This document shows, one piece after another, positions 41,167-50,470 of a DNA stretch of 64,000 nt; position 1 is the stretch's first letter, and every line of letters starts with the position of its first letter. Where the stretch lies: contig UQST01000004.1 of assembly GCA_900543815.1 (NCBI GenBank), positions 72,484-136,483 on the forward strand. The letters run 5' to 3'. Below the pieces are notes generated by a model that did no database searches, was not told the origin of the DNA, and worked only from the letters and a program-made list of their open reading frames with translations. The DNA comes from an uncultured Prevotellaceae bacterium (GTDB lineage: Bacteria > Bacteroidota > Bacteroidia > Bacteroidales > Bacteroidaceae). Made by a program: the position numbers and the translations under genes.

Positions 41167-41997
41167 ATGAATAAATTGACTTTTGTGCCCGCTGGCGGAC
41201 TGGCCAATCGCATGAGGGCCACAGCCGCTGCCTACACACTGGCCAGTAGGGTGGGCTCCCCGATGAGCGCCGTCTGGTTCTGTGACTGGGCACTCAATGC
41301 CCCCTTCCATGCCCTGTTTGAGCCTGTCAGGCTCGAGGGTATGACGCTACGCGATGCCTCCTGGACTGACCGTGTGATGCTCGACCGCCCGCGCCGCAAG
41401 AACTTCTTCATTCCCCGTCTGTTCCAGCGCATCATGTTCCGAAGCGCCCTTTATGAGGCACGCATAACGCCCTTGCGCCGGCAGAACTTCGACTTCGAAC
41501 AGTGGGCACGGCAGGGCAACGTCTATCTGGCATCCTACACTGGATTCCTGCCCTACGACTTCGCCCTCCTGAGGCAGCTCTTCGTGCCGCTTCCCGAGGT
41601 GGAGCGCTCCATTGCCCGCTTCACGCGACAGTTTGGCAGCCACACCATTGGCGTGCACATCCGACGCACGGACAATGTGGATTCCATACGCCAGAGTCCC
41701 ACCGAGCTCTTCATTGACGCCATCGACAGAGAGTTGCAGGCCAATCCTGCCACCACCATCTTCCTGGCCACCGACTCTGAGGCCATCAAGGACGAGATGC
41801 GCAGGCGCTACGGCGAAAGGGTGCTGACAGCCACCGAGGAGGCCGACCGTGACTCCATCGAGGGCATCAGAGGCGGCATCGTAGATATGTTCGCCCTCTC
41901 GCGCACCGATAAGATTTACGGTTCGTTCCAGAGCTCGTTCTCCGAGTTGGCCTCGCAGATAGGCGGTGTAGAACTGCAGATCTTGAGCAAGGACTAA
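41167..41997 (+). CDS. Fucosyltransferase-like glycosyltransferase (GT11/NodZ-like)
   Basis: 276 residues. PAGGLANRMRATAAAYTLA at the N-terminus resembles the GGLGNQ start of alpha-1,2-fucosyltransferases, and GVHIRRTDN (162-170) is the donor-binding HxRRxD motif of GT11/GT23/NodZ. The C-terminal VDMFALSRTDKIYGSFQSSF also fits. A GDP-fucose donor is the usual one, and manC earlier in the window could feed it. The gene is divergent from the LicD operon and has its own promoter box at 41138-41145. Terminator at 42019. Confidence 0.8.
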   Translation: MNKLTFVPAGGLANRMRATAAAYTLASRVGSPMSAVWFCDWALNAPFHALFEPVRLEGMTLRDASWTDRVMLDRPRRKNFFIPRLFQRIMFRSALYEARITPLRRQNFDFEQWARQGNVYLASYTGFLPYDFALLRQLFVPLPEVERSIARFTRQFGSHTIGVHIRRTDNVDSIRQSPTELFIDAIDRELQANPATTIFLATDSEAIKDEMRRRYGERVLTATEEADRDSIEGIRGGIVDMFALSRTDKIYGSFQSSFSELASQIGGVELQILSKD

Positions 41998-42018
41998 AAC
42001 TGGCTCAACCGTATAATC

Positions 42019-42068
42019 GCGGACTGGCGTGGGATAGAGACTCCCGCGCCGGTCCGCGCTTGTGTTTT
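42019..42068 (+). terminator. Terminator after the fucosyltransferase-like gene
   Basis: GCGGACTGGCGTGGGA (42019-42034) pairs with TCCCGCGCCGGTCCGC (42042-42057) using two G-T pairs, then GCTTGTGTTTTC. Confidence 0.8.
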
Positions 42069-42356
42069 CTTTGCCCGTTGCACCGCACTGCGCTTCGCGG
42101 TTGAAGGTCGCCTCTTGTCATCCCCACCCCACTTCGTTGCCATGTGCAATGTTTCAGCGCCACAGCGCCGTCCCGCTCCTTAATCCCTCGTCCTGCATTC
42201 TCAAGCATGGCGAAGCAAGCCTTTTGATGCCAGCCTCTGGGTTCCTGATTGTTCCGTGTCGTGCATGGGACAGATTCTTCTGCCCTTATCTGAAGTGAGG
42301 ATGCGTTTTCCCGGTTGCTGTCCTCTGTCCTGTAGTTGTCAGAGGAGCATGGAGCA

Positions 42357-42412
42357 AAGAAAAAGGAAGCAAGGAGGATGTCCTTGCTTCCTTATATATA
42401 TACGCGCGCGTG
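42357..42412 (-). terminator. Terminator after the DUF1080 gene, next to an alternating tract
   Basis: AAGGAAGCAAGGA (42363-42375) pairs with TCCTTGCTTCCTT (42381-42393); on the minus strand TTTCTTTG follows. Directly beside it (42392-42412) is TATATATATACGCGCGCGTG, 20 bases of perfect purine-pyrimidine alternation. A lone GCACCGCACTGC near 42079 resembles one core of the 22-bp palindromic family. Confidence 0.8.
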
Positions 42413-42498
42413 AGACATTGTCCTTGATTGCGCGTTGCGGTAGAGGTGCTGCGCGAATGGGTCATGGGAGACCTGCCCGCGCATAGCCTTGCCTGCAG

Positions 42499-44916
42499 TT
42501 ATCTTCTGGCCTTACCCTTCTTGGCCTGCTTCTGGGCAGTGAGATCGAGCACGCGCACGTTGCGGAACTTCACTCCGGCACCATGTCCAAGGAAGCCAAT
42601 GTGGCCGGTCTTATTGAACATACCGGGATGGTTGCGGTGATCTACGGTGTAGGGATTCTTGTCGCTTCCGTTGGGGTCCACGTTGTGACCCTGGCAGGCC
42701 TTGCGTACGTCGCCATCCACAATCACCTCGCCGTTCACAGTCACTGTGATGTGGTCGCCCACCACGCGTATTTCCTCGTAGCTCCATTCGCCCAGAGGCT
42801 TGTGCTTGATGCGCTTTGCGGGAATCACGCCATACACTGAACCGTGTACCTGATACTCGTGCAGACCAGCATAGATGGGGTCATCGTGATCCAGAATCTG
42901 CGATTCACACATACCATAGTATGCGGCATCCACACCCATGGGAGTGCGTATGCCCACGCCGTTGTTCACGCCGGGACGCACGAAGCAGAACTCAAAGCGG
43001 AACACGAAATCCTGATACTCCTTCACGGTGTAGAGGTTGCTCTCGTTGCCGTAGTTGGCTGTCACGTAGATGCAGCCGTTGATGGGCACATAGCCCACCT
43101 TGTTGCCGGTCCACTTGTCCAGGTTTGTGCCGTCGAAGAGAATCTCGTAACCCTCCTTCTTCTCCTCATCGGAGAGGGTGAAGATGGGTGATGGCTGCAT
43201 CTCGGCCAGCATCTTCTTGATCTCATCCACTGCGTAACCGTCGTCGGCGCTGCCGTGTGCCTTGATGATGTCGGAAGCCTTGGCCATGTTGGCCTTCACG
43301 ATGTCATATTCGATGTCCTCCTTTGTCTGCTTCAGGATACCCTTCTCGGCCAGTGCAGCCTGGTAGTTGATAGCCTTGTCGTCGAGGCACTTGCCCACGG
43401 CGATGAATGCGTTGCGGGTGGGGGTGTTGCCCAGTGCCTTCAGCACCAGAGTCTTGCTCTTGCTGCTCTTGGCGATGCCCAGTGCACCCACGAGGCGCTC
43501 GCTGCGCTTGTCGATATCGCCTTCCTTCTCGCTCACCAGGCTCACATACTTGGCCAGTGCGCCCTCATCTCCGGCCTGGGCAGCCTTGAGCAGAGGAGCA
43601 GTTGCCTTGTAGTTGGTGCTCTGCTTCAGCGCTTCCAGAGCCTCGGCACTCTTGCTCTTCTCCCATATGCCCTGCAGTTCGTCCACCGATGCATCGGTGC
43701 CTGTGGCTGCCAGCACGGGATAGAAGCGAGCCTGCTTGCTGGCCTTCTTCATCTCTGCACTGAGTGTCTTGTGCTGGGCATCAGCGTTCTGTGAAGCCAC
43801 GCTTGCGCGCAGGGCGTTCTGCCAAGCCTTCACCTGAGCCTCGGGTGCCTTGTCGAGACGTGCTGCCACAGCTGCTGCGTTCTTTGCGCTAACCACGCTG
43901 GGCAGTGCCTTCAGTGCGGCTTCTGCCACGTCGGACTCCTTACTGTCGCACAGAGCAAGCGCCTGGTCGGCCACACTCTTGAGGTGGCGGTTGCCTGCCA
44001 ACTGGAGCAAAGCCTCCTGGCGGTCGCTTGTCTTGGCAGCTGCAAGGGCCTTGCTCACCATGTCGTTGAGGTCACCCTTGAAGCACTTGAGTGCCTGCTG
44101 GGCCTCCTCATCGTTGTCGGTGCCTATCTGTGCCAGCAGCACTTCGGCAGCGTCATCGCCTCCGATGCGTCCCAGAGCCTCGATGGCAGCCTCGGCCACA
44201 TCGCCGCCCTTCTTGACGGCCTTTATCAGCAGGGGCTTCTGACTGGCCAGTCCGTTCTCGCCCAGCCAGTTGATGATATCCACCTTGCCCTCTTCCTTGC
44301 ATGAAGAAAACTTCTTGGCCACCTTCTGAGCCAGTTCGTCGTTGGCCAGCTTGTGGTCTGTGGCATAGTTGAGAGCCTGCATGCGCAGTGCGTGGTCCTT
44401 GCTCTTGAGGGTCTTCACCACCTGGTCGCCGGCCTGGTCACCCAGCTTCACCAGCTGGTCATAAGCCTCGGCATATACGGGTGCACCGGTGTGGGCGGTA
44501 TAGGTCACGTCGTTCTTCTTGGAGAGCATGCGCAACTGAGCCTCGAGGAACTGCTTCGCGGTCTTGTCGGCAGCCTTGGGGATGGCGTTCTGCAGACCCT
44601 TGGCCACAGCCTCGCTGTACTTTGCGTTGGTCGATGCAAAGTTCACTGCACCGCTGATGGCATACTCTACCATGTTGTTGGTATGCTTCTCTGCGGGCTG
44701 CAGCATGGCTGCCAGCATCTCTATGGATACGGGTGCGGCCTGCACCAGAGGCTCCATCTCGCGGTTGTAATCGGCCTGTGACTGTATGGGCATCAGTGCA
44801 AGTACGTCCTGCACGATGGTCTCGGGTTTCCTCTGACGAGCGTCCTGCGCGCTCAGAGGTGCGGCTGCCAGCATCATGATGCAGGCTGCCGATATGATGG
44901 AAATGCTCTTTATCAT
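42499..44916 (-). CDS. HEAT-repeat protein with DUF1080 (3-keto-disaccharide hydrolase) domain
   Basis: 805 residues with a signal peptide (IISAACIMMLAAAPLSAQ). Residues about 30-560 are helical HEAT-like repeats (for example DVAEAAIEALGRIGGDDAAE). Residues about 590-795 form a DUF1080 domain: GYEILFDGTNLDKWTGNK, NYGNESNLYTVKEYQDFVFR, NNGVGIRTPMG, WSYEEIRVVGDHITVTVNGE, GHIGFLGHGAGVKFRNVRV. DUF1080 enzymes act on 3-keto-glycosides. The Gfo/Idh/MocA gene 36 bases upstream could make such keto sugars. The HEAT array probably holds a partner or a polymer. Confidence 0.88.
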   Translation of the reverse strand: MIKSISIISAACIMMLAAAPLSAQDARQRKPETIVQDVLALMPIQSQADYNREMEPLVQAAPVSIEMLAAMLQPAEKHTNNMVEYAISGAVNFASTNAKYSEAVAKGLQNAIPKAADKTAKQFLEAQLRMLSKKNDVTYTAHTGAPVYAEAYDQLVKLGDQAGDQVVKTLKSKDHALRMQALNYATDHKLANDELAQKVAKKFSSCKEEGKVDIINWLGENGLASQKPLLIKAVKKGGDVAEAAIEALGRIGGDDAAEVLLAQIGTDNDEEAQQALKCFKGDLNDMVSKALAAAKTSDRQEALLQLAGNRHLKSVADQALALCDSKESDVAEAALKALPSVVSAKNAAAVAARLDKAPEAQVKAWQNALRASVASQNADAQHKTLSAEMKKASKQARFYPVLAATGTDASVDELQGIWEKSKSAEALEALKQSTNYKATAPLLKAAQAGDEGALAKYVSLVSEKEGDIDKRSERLVGALGIAKSSKSKTLVLKALGNTPTRNAFIAVGKCLDDKAINYQAALAEKGILKQTKEDIEYDIVKANMAKASDIIKAHGSADDGYAVDEIKKMLAEMQPSPIFTLSDEEKKEGYEILFDGTNLDKWTGNKVGYVPINGCIYVTANYGNESNLYTVKEYQDFVFRFEFCFVRPGVNNGVGIRTPMGVDAAYYGMCESQILDHDDPIYAGLHEYQVHGSVYGVIPAKRIKHKPLGEWSYEEIRVVGDHITVTVNGEVIVDGDVRKACQGHNVDPNGSDKNPYTVDHRNHPGMFNKTGHIGFLGHGAGVKFRNVRVLDLTAQKQAKKGKARR

Positions 44917-44952
44917 GTTTCCTTATCTTGTTCGTTTGGGTTAGACATAGGG

Positions 44953-46257
44953 TTAGATCAGCTTGCCCCACTCGCCGCGCATGGGCTGGAATACCAGTCG
45001 GTTGGCTGCGTCATCGTTGATGAAGGTCTGAGTCTTGGGGTCGAAGTTGAGCGTGCGGTTGAGTCGCAGGGCGCACACACCCATGTTGACGATGGTGGCG
45101 CTGTGGTGTCCGTTGCTCTCGTTAAGGGCAAACTGGCGGCGTGAACGCACGCAGTCGAGGAAGTCGGTCTGGCGTGGTGCGGGGTCGGGAAGCTCGTTGA
45201 TGATCTCCTGCACGTTGGGAATGGTGCACTCGAAGCCCTTATACACTTTGCCCTTGGGACCCTCGATGTAGGGAACCTTGCCCTTGCTCTCGAATCCTTC
45301 GCCCTCCAGGATGATCTGGCAACCGTCGGCGTAGGTGTAGGTGATGCTCCTCCATATGCCCACGGCATCGGGATGCTGCTGCGGTGCATCCACTTCCACC
45401 TTCACGGGGAACTCGTCGTCCTTGCCCAGGAAGTACTGTACGGGGTCGATGTAATGCTGTCCCATGTCACCCAGTCCGCCGCCGTCATAGTCCCAGTAGC
45501 CGCGGAAGGTCTGGTGCACACGGTGCTTGTTGTAGGGCTTGTAGGGTGCCGGGCCGAGCCAGAGGTCGTAGTCCAGCTCCTTGGGGATGGGCTGCACCTC
45601 CAGGTTCTCCTTGCCTGTCCAGAAGAACTTCCACGTAAAGCCGGTGGCTCCACTGATGCGCACCTTGAGGGGCCAGCCCAGCAGTCCGCTATCCACAAGC
45701 TTCTTCAGGGGCTTCACCTCAGTGCCCAGTCCGTAGAAGGTGTCCTTGAAGCGGAACCAGGTATCGAGTCGGAAGATGCGTCCGTTGCGCTTGATGGCCT
45801 CCTCCACACGGCGTCCTTCGCCGATGGTACGTGTCATGGGCTTCTCGCACAGGATGTCCTTGCCTGCGTTGGCAGCCTCTACGGCCATGATGCCATGCCA
45901 GTGTGATGGTGTGGCGATGTGCACGATATCCACGTTGGGGTCGTGTATGAGCTCACGGAAATCATGGTATGCCTTCACTGTCTCGCCGAAGCTCTTCTTG
46001 GCGGCAGCCACTGCCGAGTCGAGGTGATTCTGGTCCACATCGCACAGGGCCACCATGCGGCAGCGCTCGTCGCTCTGGAAGTGGAGCTCGCTACGGCCTA
46101 TGCCACCCACACCTATGATGCCTCGTGTGAGTTGGTCACTCGGAGCCACATAGTTGTTGGCTCCCCCCATCTTGCCCAGCACTTGGCGGGGAAGGACGGT
46201 GAAGAGTGCAGACGCGGCTGCTGTTCTCTTCAGGAAACTTCTTCTGTTTACAGTCAT
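44953..46257 (-). CDS. Gfo/Idh/MocA oxidoreductase with Tat signal
   Basis: 434 residues. NRRSFLKRTAAASALF at the N-terminus is a twin-arginine signal, so it is exported folded with its cofactor. GIIGVGGIGRSELHFQ is the NAD(P)-binding start, LCEKPMTRTIGEGRR the EKP motif, and DMGQHYIDPVQYFLG part of the C-terminal domain. Relatives in gut Bacteroidetes oxidise the C3 hydroxyl of glycosides. It is first in an operon with the DUF1080 protein. A TAACTTTG box is at 46425-46432, a 170-base leader. Confidence 0.9.
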   Translation of the reverse strand: MTVNRRSFLKRTAAASALFTVLPRQVLGKMGGANNYVAPSDQLTRGIIGVGGIGRSELHFQSDERCRMVALCDVDQNHLDSAVAAAKKSFGETVKAYHDFRELIHDPNVDIVHIATPSHWHGIMAVEAANAGKDILCEKPMTRTIGEGRRVEEAIKRNGRIFRLDTWFRFKDTFYGLGTEVKPLKKLVDSGLLGWPLKVRISGATGFTWKFFWTGKENLEVQPIPKELDYDLWLGPAPYKPYNKHRVHQTFRGYWDYDGGGLGDMGQHYIDPVQYFLGKDDEFPVKVEVDAPQQHPDAVGIWRSITYTYADGCQIILEGEGFESKGKVPYIEGPKGKVYKGFECTIPNVQEIINELPDPAPRQTDFLDCVRSRRQFALNESNGHHSATIVNMGVCALRLNRTLNFDPKTQTFINDDAANRLVFQPMRGEWGKLI

Positions 46258-46424
46258 GTTGTTTTAGGATTGTATATGTTACTGCTTTGTATTGCTTTTT
46301 GTGAGCCAGTGCGCTTGCTTTCTGCATGTCGTGCAGTTGGCTGTGGGGTTTGGGTCTTTGTATCGGTTGCCCTTCAGGACGCTTCTTGCGGCTGCATGTT
46401 ACTCGCGTGCGCACATTCTTTCGT

Positions 46425-46432
46425 CAAAGTTA
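46425..46432 (-). promoter_or_regulatory. Promoter -7 box for the oxidoreductase-DUF1080 operon
   Basis: TAACTTTG on the minus strand, about 170 bases before ATG 46257. Confidence 0.45.
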
Positions 46433-46619
46433 CTCATTTAATGTGGAATGGTGGCCGTCCCAGGGTAAATTCTTTCGTTAAACCTTGCAAATTGTTGCTT
46501 TTGGCAGGCCAAATGTCTCCTTATTTATATATAAAGGGGTGTTTTTTCCATACGACCACGCTTGGGGAGGTGCAGAATGTGGGCTTTCTCCTGTTGGCAC
46601 CGCTTTCCTTTCATAAAGC

Positions 46620-46707
46620 GCACTGCGGTGCGATGGCTGGCGCAGCGCGCTGCGTAGGGCGATGCAGTGCGCTCCGATGGCTGGTGCAGTGCGCTGCACT
46701 TTTTCTC
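46620..46707 (-). repeat. 22-bp palindromic array, locus F (4 units)
   Basis: Units start at 46620, 46642, 46664 and 46686; cores GCACTGCGGTGC, GCAGCGCGCTGC, GCAGTGCGCTCC and GCAGTGCGCTGC, linkers GATGGCTGG-type (inverted relative to locus A). This is the only array between divergent genes. The remainder of the gap 46258-46985 holds promoters but no gene. Confidence 0.88.
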
Positions 46708-46867
46708 CCGATAATCTCCGCCTGTCTGCCTGCTGCATTTCTGCTTTGGGGCAAATAAACCTCTGGATTTCTCTTTGTTGCCTGCTCTGGTGGATGAAAA
46801 AATGTGGATTGTAGAGGAAAAGTGCATGAGAAAGGCTTGGGGATGGGGATGGTTGGGGGAATATTTG

Positions 46868-46875
46868 TACCTTTG
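46868..46875 (+). promoter_or_regulatory. Promoter -7 box for the acyltransferase
   Basis: TACCTTTG, about 110 bases before ATG 46986; no good -33 box. Confidence 0.45.
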
Positions 46876-46985
46876 TCCCCGAAGGACTTCGGTGGCCGAG
46901 GGCTGCCGGTGTACCTTGCAGGCGGGATGAGGCATTCGGAAGAGGCCTGAATCCGCCCTTGGACAGTCTCAACGTACTAGTAAAT

Positions 46986-48095
46986 ATGGAAAAAAAGCAG
47001 AAAGCGAGAAACCACGCATTCGACATCCTGTGCGGCATCTGTATTGTGCGCATGGTCACCCTGCACATCATGACGCTCACAGGACAGCGTGACCAGGTGT
47101 GGTGGCAGGAGGTTATGCAGTGGACCTATTACTTCATGAGCTTCTTCTTCTTCAAGGCTGGTTACTTCTGCCGCAGCGTTGGCGGTCGCAACAGAGCCTA
47201 TCTCATCGACCGCAGCCAGCGGTTGCTTGCCCCCTACTTGTCGAGTGCCTTCATCGGCCTGCTCGTCTATTTCTCCTTCTACTACCCGCTCAAGAACAAG
47301 TACGGGCATTTTGTGGAGGACATCTCATGGAGCCAGCTCTACAAGACGAGCGGTGTGTATGGCAATACCCCTATATGGTTCCTCTTCTCCTTCTTCTGTA
47401 TGTATGTGGTGGCGCATTTCACCGAGAAGGTGCGCTATCTGCGCTGGGTGTGGGCGCTGGGGCCGCTGATGAGCTGGTGGCTGTGGACTCAGGGCAACCC
47501 CTTATACATGAGCGTCAACAATGTCTTCATGGGTCTCTTCTTCTTCTACCTTGGTCACATGTGGCACTGGGCTATGGAGAAGTTCGGCGACAGGCGCATG
47601 CTTCTCTTTTCGACAGTCCTTGTGGTGGCTGCCGCAGTGGGCAATGTGCTTCTGCCGGGGCAGTATGCCATGAGTTCCAATACCTTCACGGGCCATTCCC
47701 TCATGGCGGTGGTCAATGCCACTCTGGCGCTCTGCGGTCTGTCGGGCATCCTGCTCGCTACCCACGTCAGACGCGTCCCCTGGCTCTGCTATATAGGCGA
47801 GCACAGCATGGTATATTTCCTTCTGCATTACCCCATGCTGTATTTCTACAAGTTCACACACCTCTGCTTCGGTAGGGGTATCTATCGTCATCCCGATGAT
47901 GCAATCATCCTCATCCCGGTCATCTTCTGCATCTGTTCGTGGCTGGTGCCCTATGTGGAGCAGTTGCCATGGTTGAGCGGGCGATGGGGCAAGCCTAATC
48001 CTGCCCGGGTGGCAGCGGCAAGTGCACCACAGCCCTCGGCAGAGCCTGCTAGGGAAAAAATGCCTGCCCAAGACGAGGCAGTGCCAAATAAATAA
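46986..48095 (+). CDS. Acyltransferase 3 family membrane protein
   Basis: 369 residues from ATG 46986 (MEKKQKARNHAFDIL). About ten membrane segments; the first contains FDILCGICIVRMVTLHIMTL with the conserved histidine of the family. Members such as OatA or WecH move acetyl or other acyl groups to sugars at the inner membrane. The hydrophilic proline/alanine-rich tail (residues about 340-369) is not conserved. It is the first gene of a plus-strand run of glycosyltransferases and probably acylates their product. Confidence 0.85.
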   Translation: MEKKQKARNHAFDILCGICIVRMVTLHIMTLTGQRDQVWWQEVMQWTYYFMSFFFFKAGYFCRSVGGRNRAYLIDRSQRLLAPYLSSAFIGLLVYFSFYYPLKNKYGHFVEDISWSQLYKTSGVYGNTPIWFLFSFFCMYVVAHFTEKVRYLRWVWALGPLMSWWLWTQGNPLYMSVNNVFMGLFFFYLGHMWHWAMEKFGDRRMLLFSTVLVVAAAVGNVLLPGQYAMSSNTFTGHSLMAVVNATLALCGLSGILLATHVRRVPWLCYIGEHSMVYFLLHYPMLYFYKFTHLCFGRGIYRHPDDAIILIPVIFCICSWLVPYVEQLPWLSGRWGKPNPARVAAASAPQPSAEPAREKMPAQDEAVPNK

Positions 48096-48097
48096 GG

Positions 48098-48105
48098 TAT
48101 ATTTG
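48098..48105 (+). promoter_or_regulatory. Promoter -7 box before the first glycosyltransferase
   Basis: TATATTTG in the 17-base gap before ATG 48113, with under 10 bases left for a leader; an internal promoter is possible but weakly supported. Confidence 0.35.
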
Positions 48106-48112
48106 CAGTGCG

Positions 48113-49129
48113 ATGAAAGATTCACTGGTGGACGTATCCGTCCTTATGCTGTTCTTCAACCGCCCCGAGCCTCTCAAGAAGGTCTTCGAGCAAGTGCAAA
48201 GGGCGAGGCCTGCACGGCTGTTCCTCTATCAGGACGGCCCCAGGAACGAGGCTGATATGCCCGGCATCATGGCGTGTAGGCAGGTGGTGAGTGCGATAGA
48301 CTGGGATTGCGAGGTGCACCAATGCTACCAGCCTACCAATTACGGTTGCGATCCGTCGGGCTTCATGTCGCAGCAGTGGGCCTTCTCGATGACCGACAAG
48401 TGCATTGTGCTCGAGGATGATGTGGTGCCCTCACCCACCTTCTTCACCTTCTGCAAGGAGATGCTCGACCGCTACGAGCACGATGAGCGGGTGGGCATGA
48501 TAGCCGGCTTCAACACCGACGAGCGTACGCCCGATGTGAGCGACGACTATTTCTTCACCACCAACTTCAGTATCTGGGGTTGGGCATCGTGGAGCCGTGT
48601 CATAGGCAAGCGCTCTGCCGACTACGCTTTCCTGGATGACGCCGAGGCGGTAAGCCGCCTGCAGGCACTCGCCGAGGAGCGTAAGTTGAGGCGTGATTTC
48701 CTGCCCATGTGCCAGGCACACAGGCTGTCGGGCAAGGCTTATTTTGAAACCATCTTCCAGTCACAGCTATTGCTCCAGTCGCAGATGACCATCGTTCCGC
48801 GTGTGAATATGATTAACAATGTGGGCGTAACCGATGATTCCACCCATTTCGCAGGCAGCATCAGCACCCTGCCGCACGGCTACAGGCGCATCTTCACCAT
48901 GGGCCGTTACGACCTGGAGTTCCCTCTGAAGCATCCACGATATGTGGTGGAACACGTGGAATACCGTCATCGTGTGTATCGCACGATGGGTTGGCGCAGC
49001 CCTTGGATAAAGGTGGGCCGCTCCTTGGAGGAGCTTTACCTCAATGTGAAACACGGCAACTGGGCCTTCATCGCCCAGTCTGTCAGGAACCGCATCCGCA
49101 AATGGATGGGAAAGACAGCATACAGATGA
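48113..49129 (+). CDS. GT-A glycosyltransferase (GNT-I-like)
   Basis: 338 residues. VSVLMLFFNRPEPLKKVFEQ at the start, then YGCDPSGFMSQQWAF, the acidic LEDDVVPSPTFFTFCKEML (metal/nucleotide site), and NFSIWGWASWSRVIG, all typical of a Bacteroidetes group related to GNT-I. It is a cytoplasmic glycosyltransferase of unknown sugar. The stop overlaps the next start (ATGA), so it is translated with the GT4 enzyme. Confidence 0.85.
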   Translation: MKDSLVDVSVLMLFFNRPEPLKKVFEQVQRARPARLFLYQDGPRNEADMPGIMACRQVVSAIDWDCEVHQCYQPTNYGCDPSGFMSQQWAFSMTDKCIVLEDDVVPSPTFFTFCKEMLDRYEHDERVGMIAGFNTDERTPDVSDDYFFTTNFSIWGWASWSRVIGKRSADYAFLDDAEAVSRLQALAEERKLRRDFLPMCQAHRLSGKAYFETIFQSQLLLQSQMTIVPRVNMINNVGVTDDSTHFAGSISTLPHGYRRIFTMGRYDLEFPLKHPRYVVEHVEYRHRVYRTMGWRSPWIKVGRSLEELYLNVKHGNWAFIAQSVRNRIRKWMGKTAYR

Positions 49130-50307
49130 GAATACTGACCATAAGTACCAGCGAGCGCACAGGCGGCGGAGCCATTGCTGCCAGCCGTCTCAACGATGCC
49201 CTTTGCCGTAATGGCATGAAGGCCCGCATGCTGGTGCGTGACAAACAGACCGATGCTGTGACGGTGGCTCAAGTGGGCAGCAAGTGGCCCAAGATAGCCG
49301 AAAGGCTGGATGTGCTGCTGCACAACGGACTCGACCGCAAGGGCATGTGGCTGGCCGACACGGCTTCCTGGGGGGTGGATGTACTGAATACCCAGGAGTA
49401 TCGCGAGGCGGATGTGGTGCACCTGCACTGGGTCAACCAAGGGATGCTTTCGCTTTCCGCCTTGGAGAAGATGGCACGTGAGGGCAAGCCTATGGTGTGG
49501 ACACTGCACGATGAATGGCCCTTCCTGGGCGTGTGCCACTATCGTGGAGCATGTCAGGAGACCGACTGCCGCCACTGTCCCATCATGCGGGGTGGATTGC
49601 CGCATCGTATCCTGGAGCGCAAGAGGGCATTGCTCAGGCAGGCACACATCACACTGGTGGGCTGCAGCCAATGGATGACCGACCGCGCACGCAAGGCATT
49701 GCCCGGAGTGCGTGTAGAGCATGTCAACAACTGCATCCCGCACTCCATTTATCATCCCATCCCGCAGCAGCTTGCTCGCCAGCACTGGCACCTCCCCCAG
49801 GAAGCACGCATCGTGCTCTTCTGCAGCCAGAAGGTGACCGATGAGCGCAAGGGTATGCGCTATCTGGCAGAGGCTCTCGGACAGATGGACAGCAGCCGTC
49901 TGCATCTGGTGGTGGTGGGCAGGGATGCCCGGTCAGTGGCCTCGCTCTGCCCGGGCATAGCGTTCACCGCACTCGGTTCGGTGACTCCCGACGAGATGCC
50001 GATGGTCTATGCAGCCGCCGATGTCTTTGTGACTCCCAGTCTGGAGGACAATCTGCCCAACACGATAGCCGAAGCGATGAGCGTGGGAACACCCTGCGTG
50101 GGGTTCCGCACCGGGGGTATTCCCGAGATGATTACGCATCTCACCTCGGGTTATGTGGCCGAGCAGTGCAATGCAGCCGACCTGGCCAGTGGCATCGGTT
50201 ATGTGCTCTGCCATCCGCTGCGTGAAGCCGCTGCCCGGCAGGCTGCCCGTGACTACAACGAAGGCCGTGTGGCAGAGCGGTACATCAGTATTTACGAGTC
50301 GCTATGA
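49126..50307 (+). CDS. GT4 family glycosyltransferase
   Basis: 393 residues from ATG 49126 (4-base overlap); the longer frame at 48991 would overlap the previous gene by far. Two Rossmann domains: TSERTGGGAIAASRLNDAL at the start, HLHWVNQGMLSL, WTLHDEWPFLGVCHY, and the C-terminal donor site VTPSLEDNLPNTIAEAMSVG with the E-x7-E motif. GT4 enzymes are retaining and use nucleotide sugars. A cysteine cluster (CHYRGACQETDCRHCP) in the first domain is typical of a WcaC-like subgroup. Confidence 0.9.
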   Translation: MRILTISTSERTGGGAIAASRLNDALCRNGMKARMLVRDKQTDAVTVAQVGSKWPKIAERLDVLLHNGLDRKGMWLADTASWGVDVLNTQEYREADVVHLHWVNQGMLSLSALEKMAREGKPMVWTLHDEWPFLGVCHYRGACQETDCRHCPIMRGGLPHRILERKRALLRQAHITLVGCSQWMTDRARKALPGVRVEHVNNCIPHSIYHPIPQQLARQHWHLPQEARIVLFCSQKVTDERKGMRYLAEALGQMDSSRLHLVVVGRDARSVASLCPGIAFTALGSVTPDEMPMVYAAADVFVTPSLEDNLPNTIAEAMSVGTPCVGFRTGGIPEMITHLTSGYVAEQCNAADLASGIGYVLCHPLREAAARQAARDYNEGRVAERYISIYESL

Positions 50308-50470
50308 ATGCCTCTTTCCCGCTTGGGGCAGAGGCCAAAGCTGCCAGGCATGACCGTTTGCCCGTCTTGCGGCAGAAGCATCGGGCACTTGTGACGACAG
50401 ACAGAACCATTCTTTTAATAATATAAACAGAACTATAGAACAACAGAGAAAAGGAGAAGATACAGGATAT

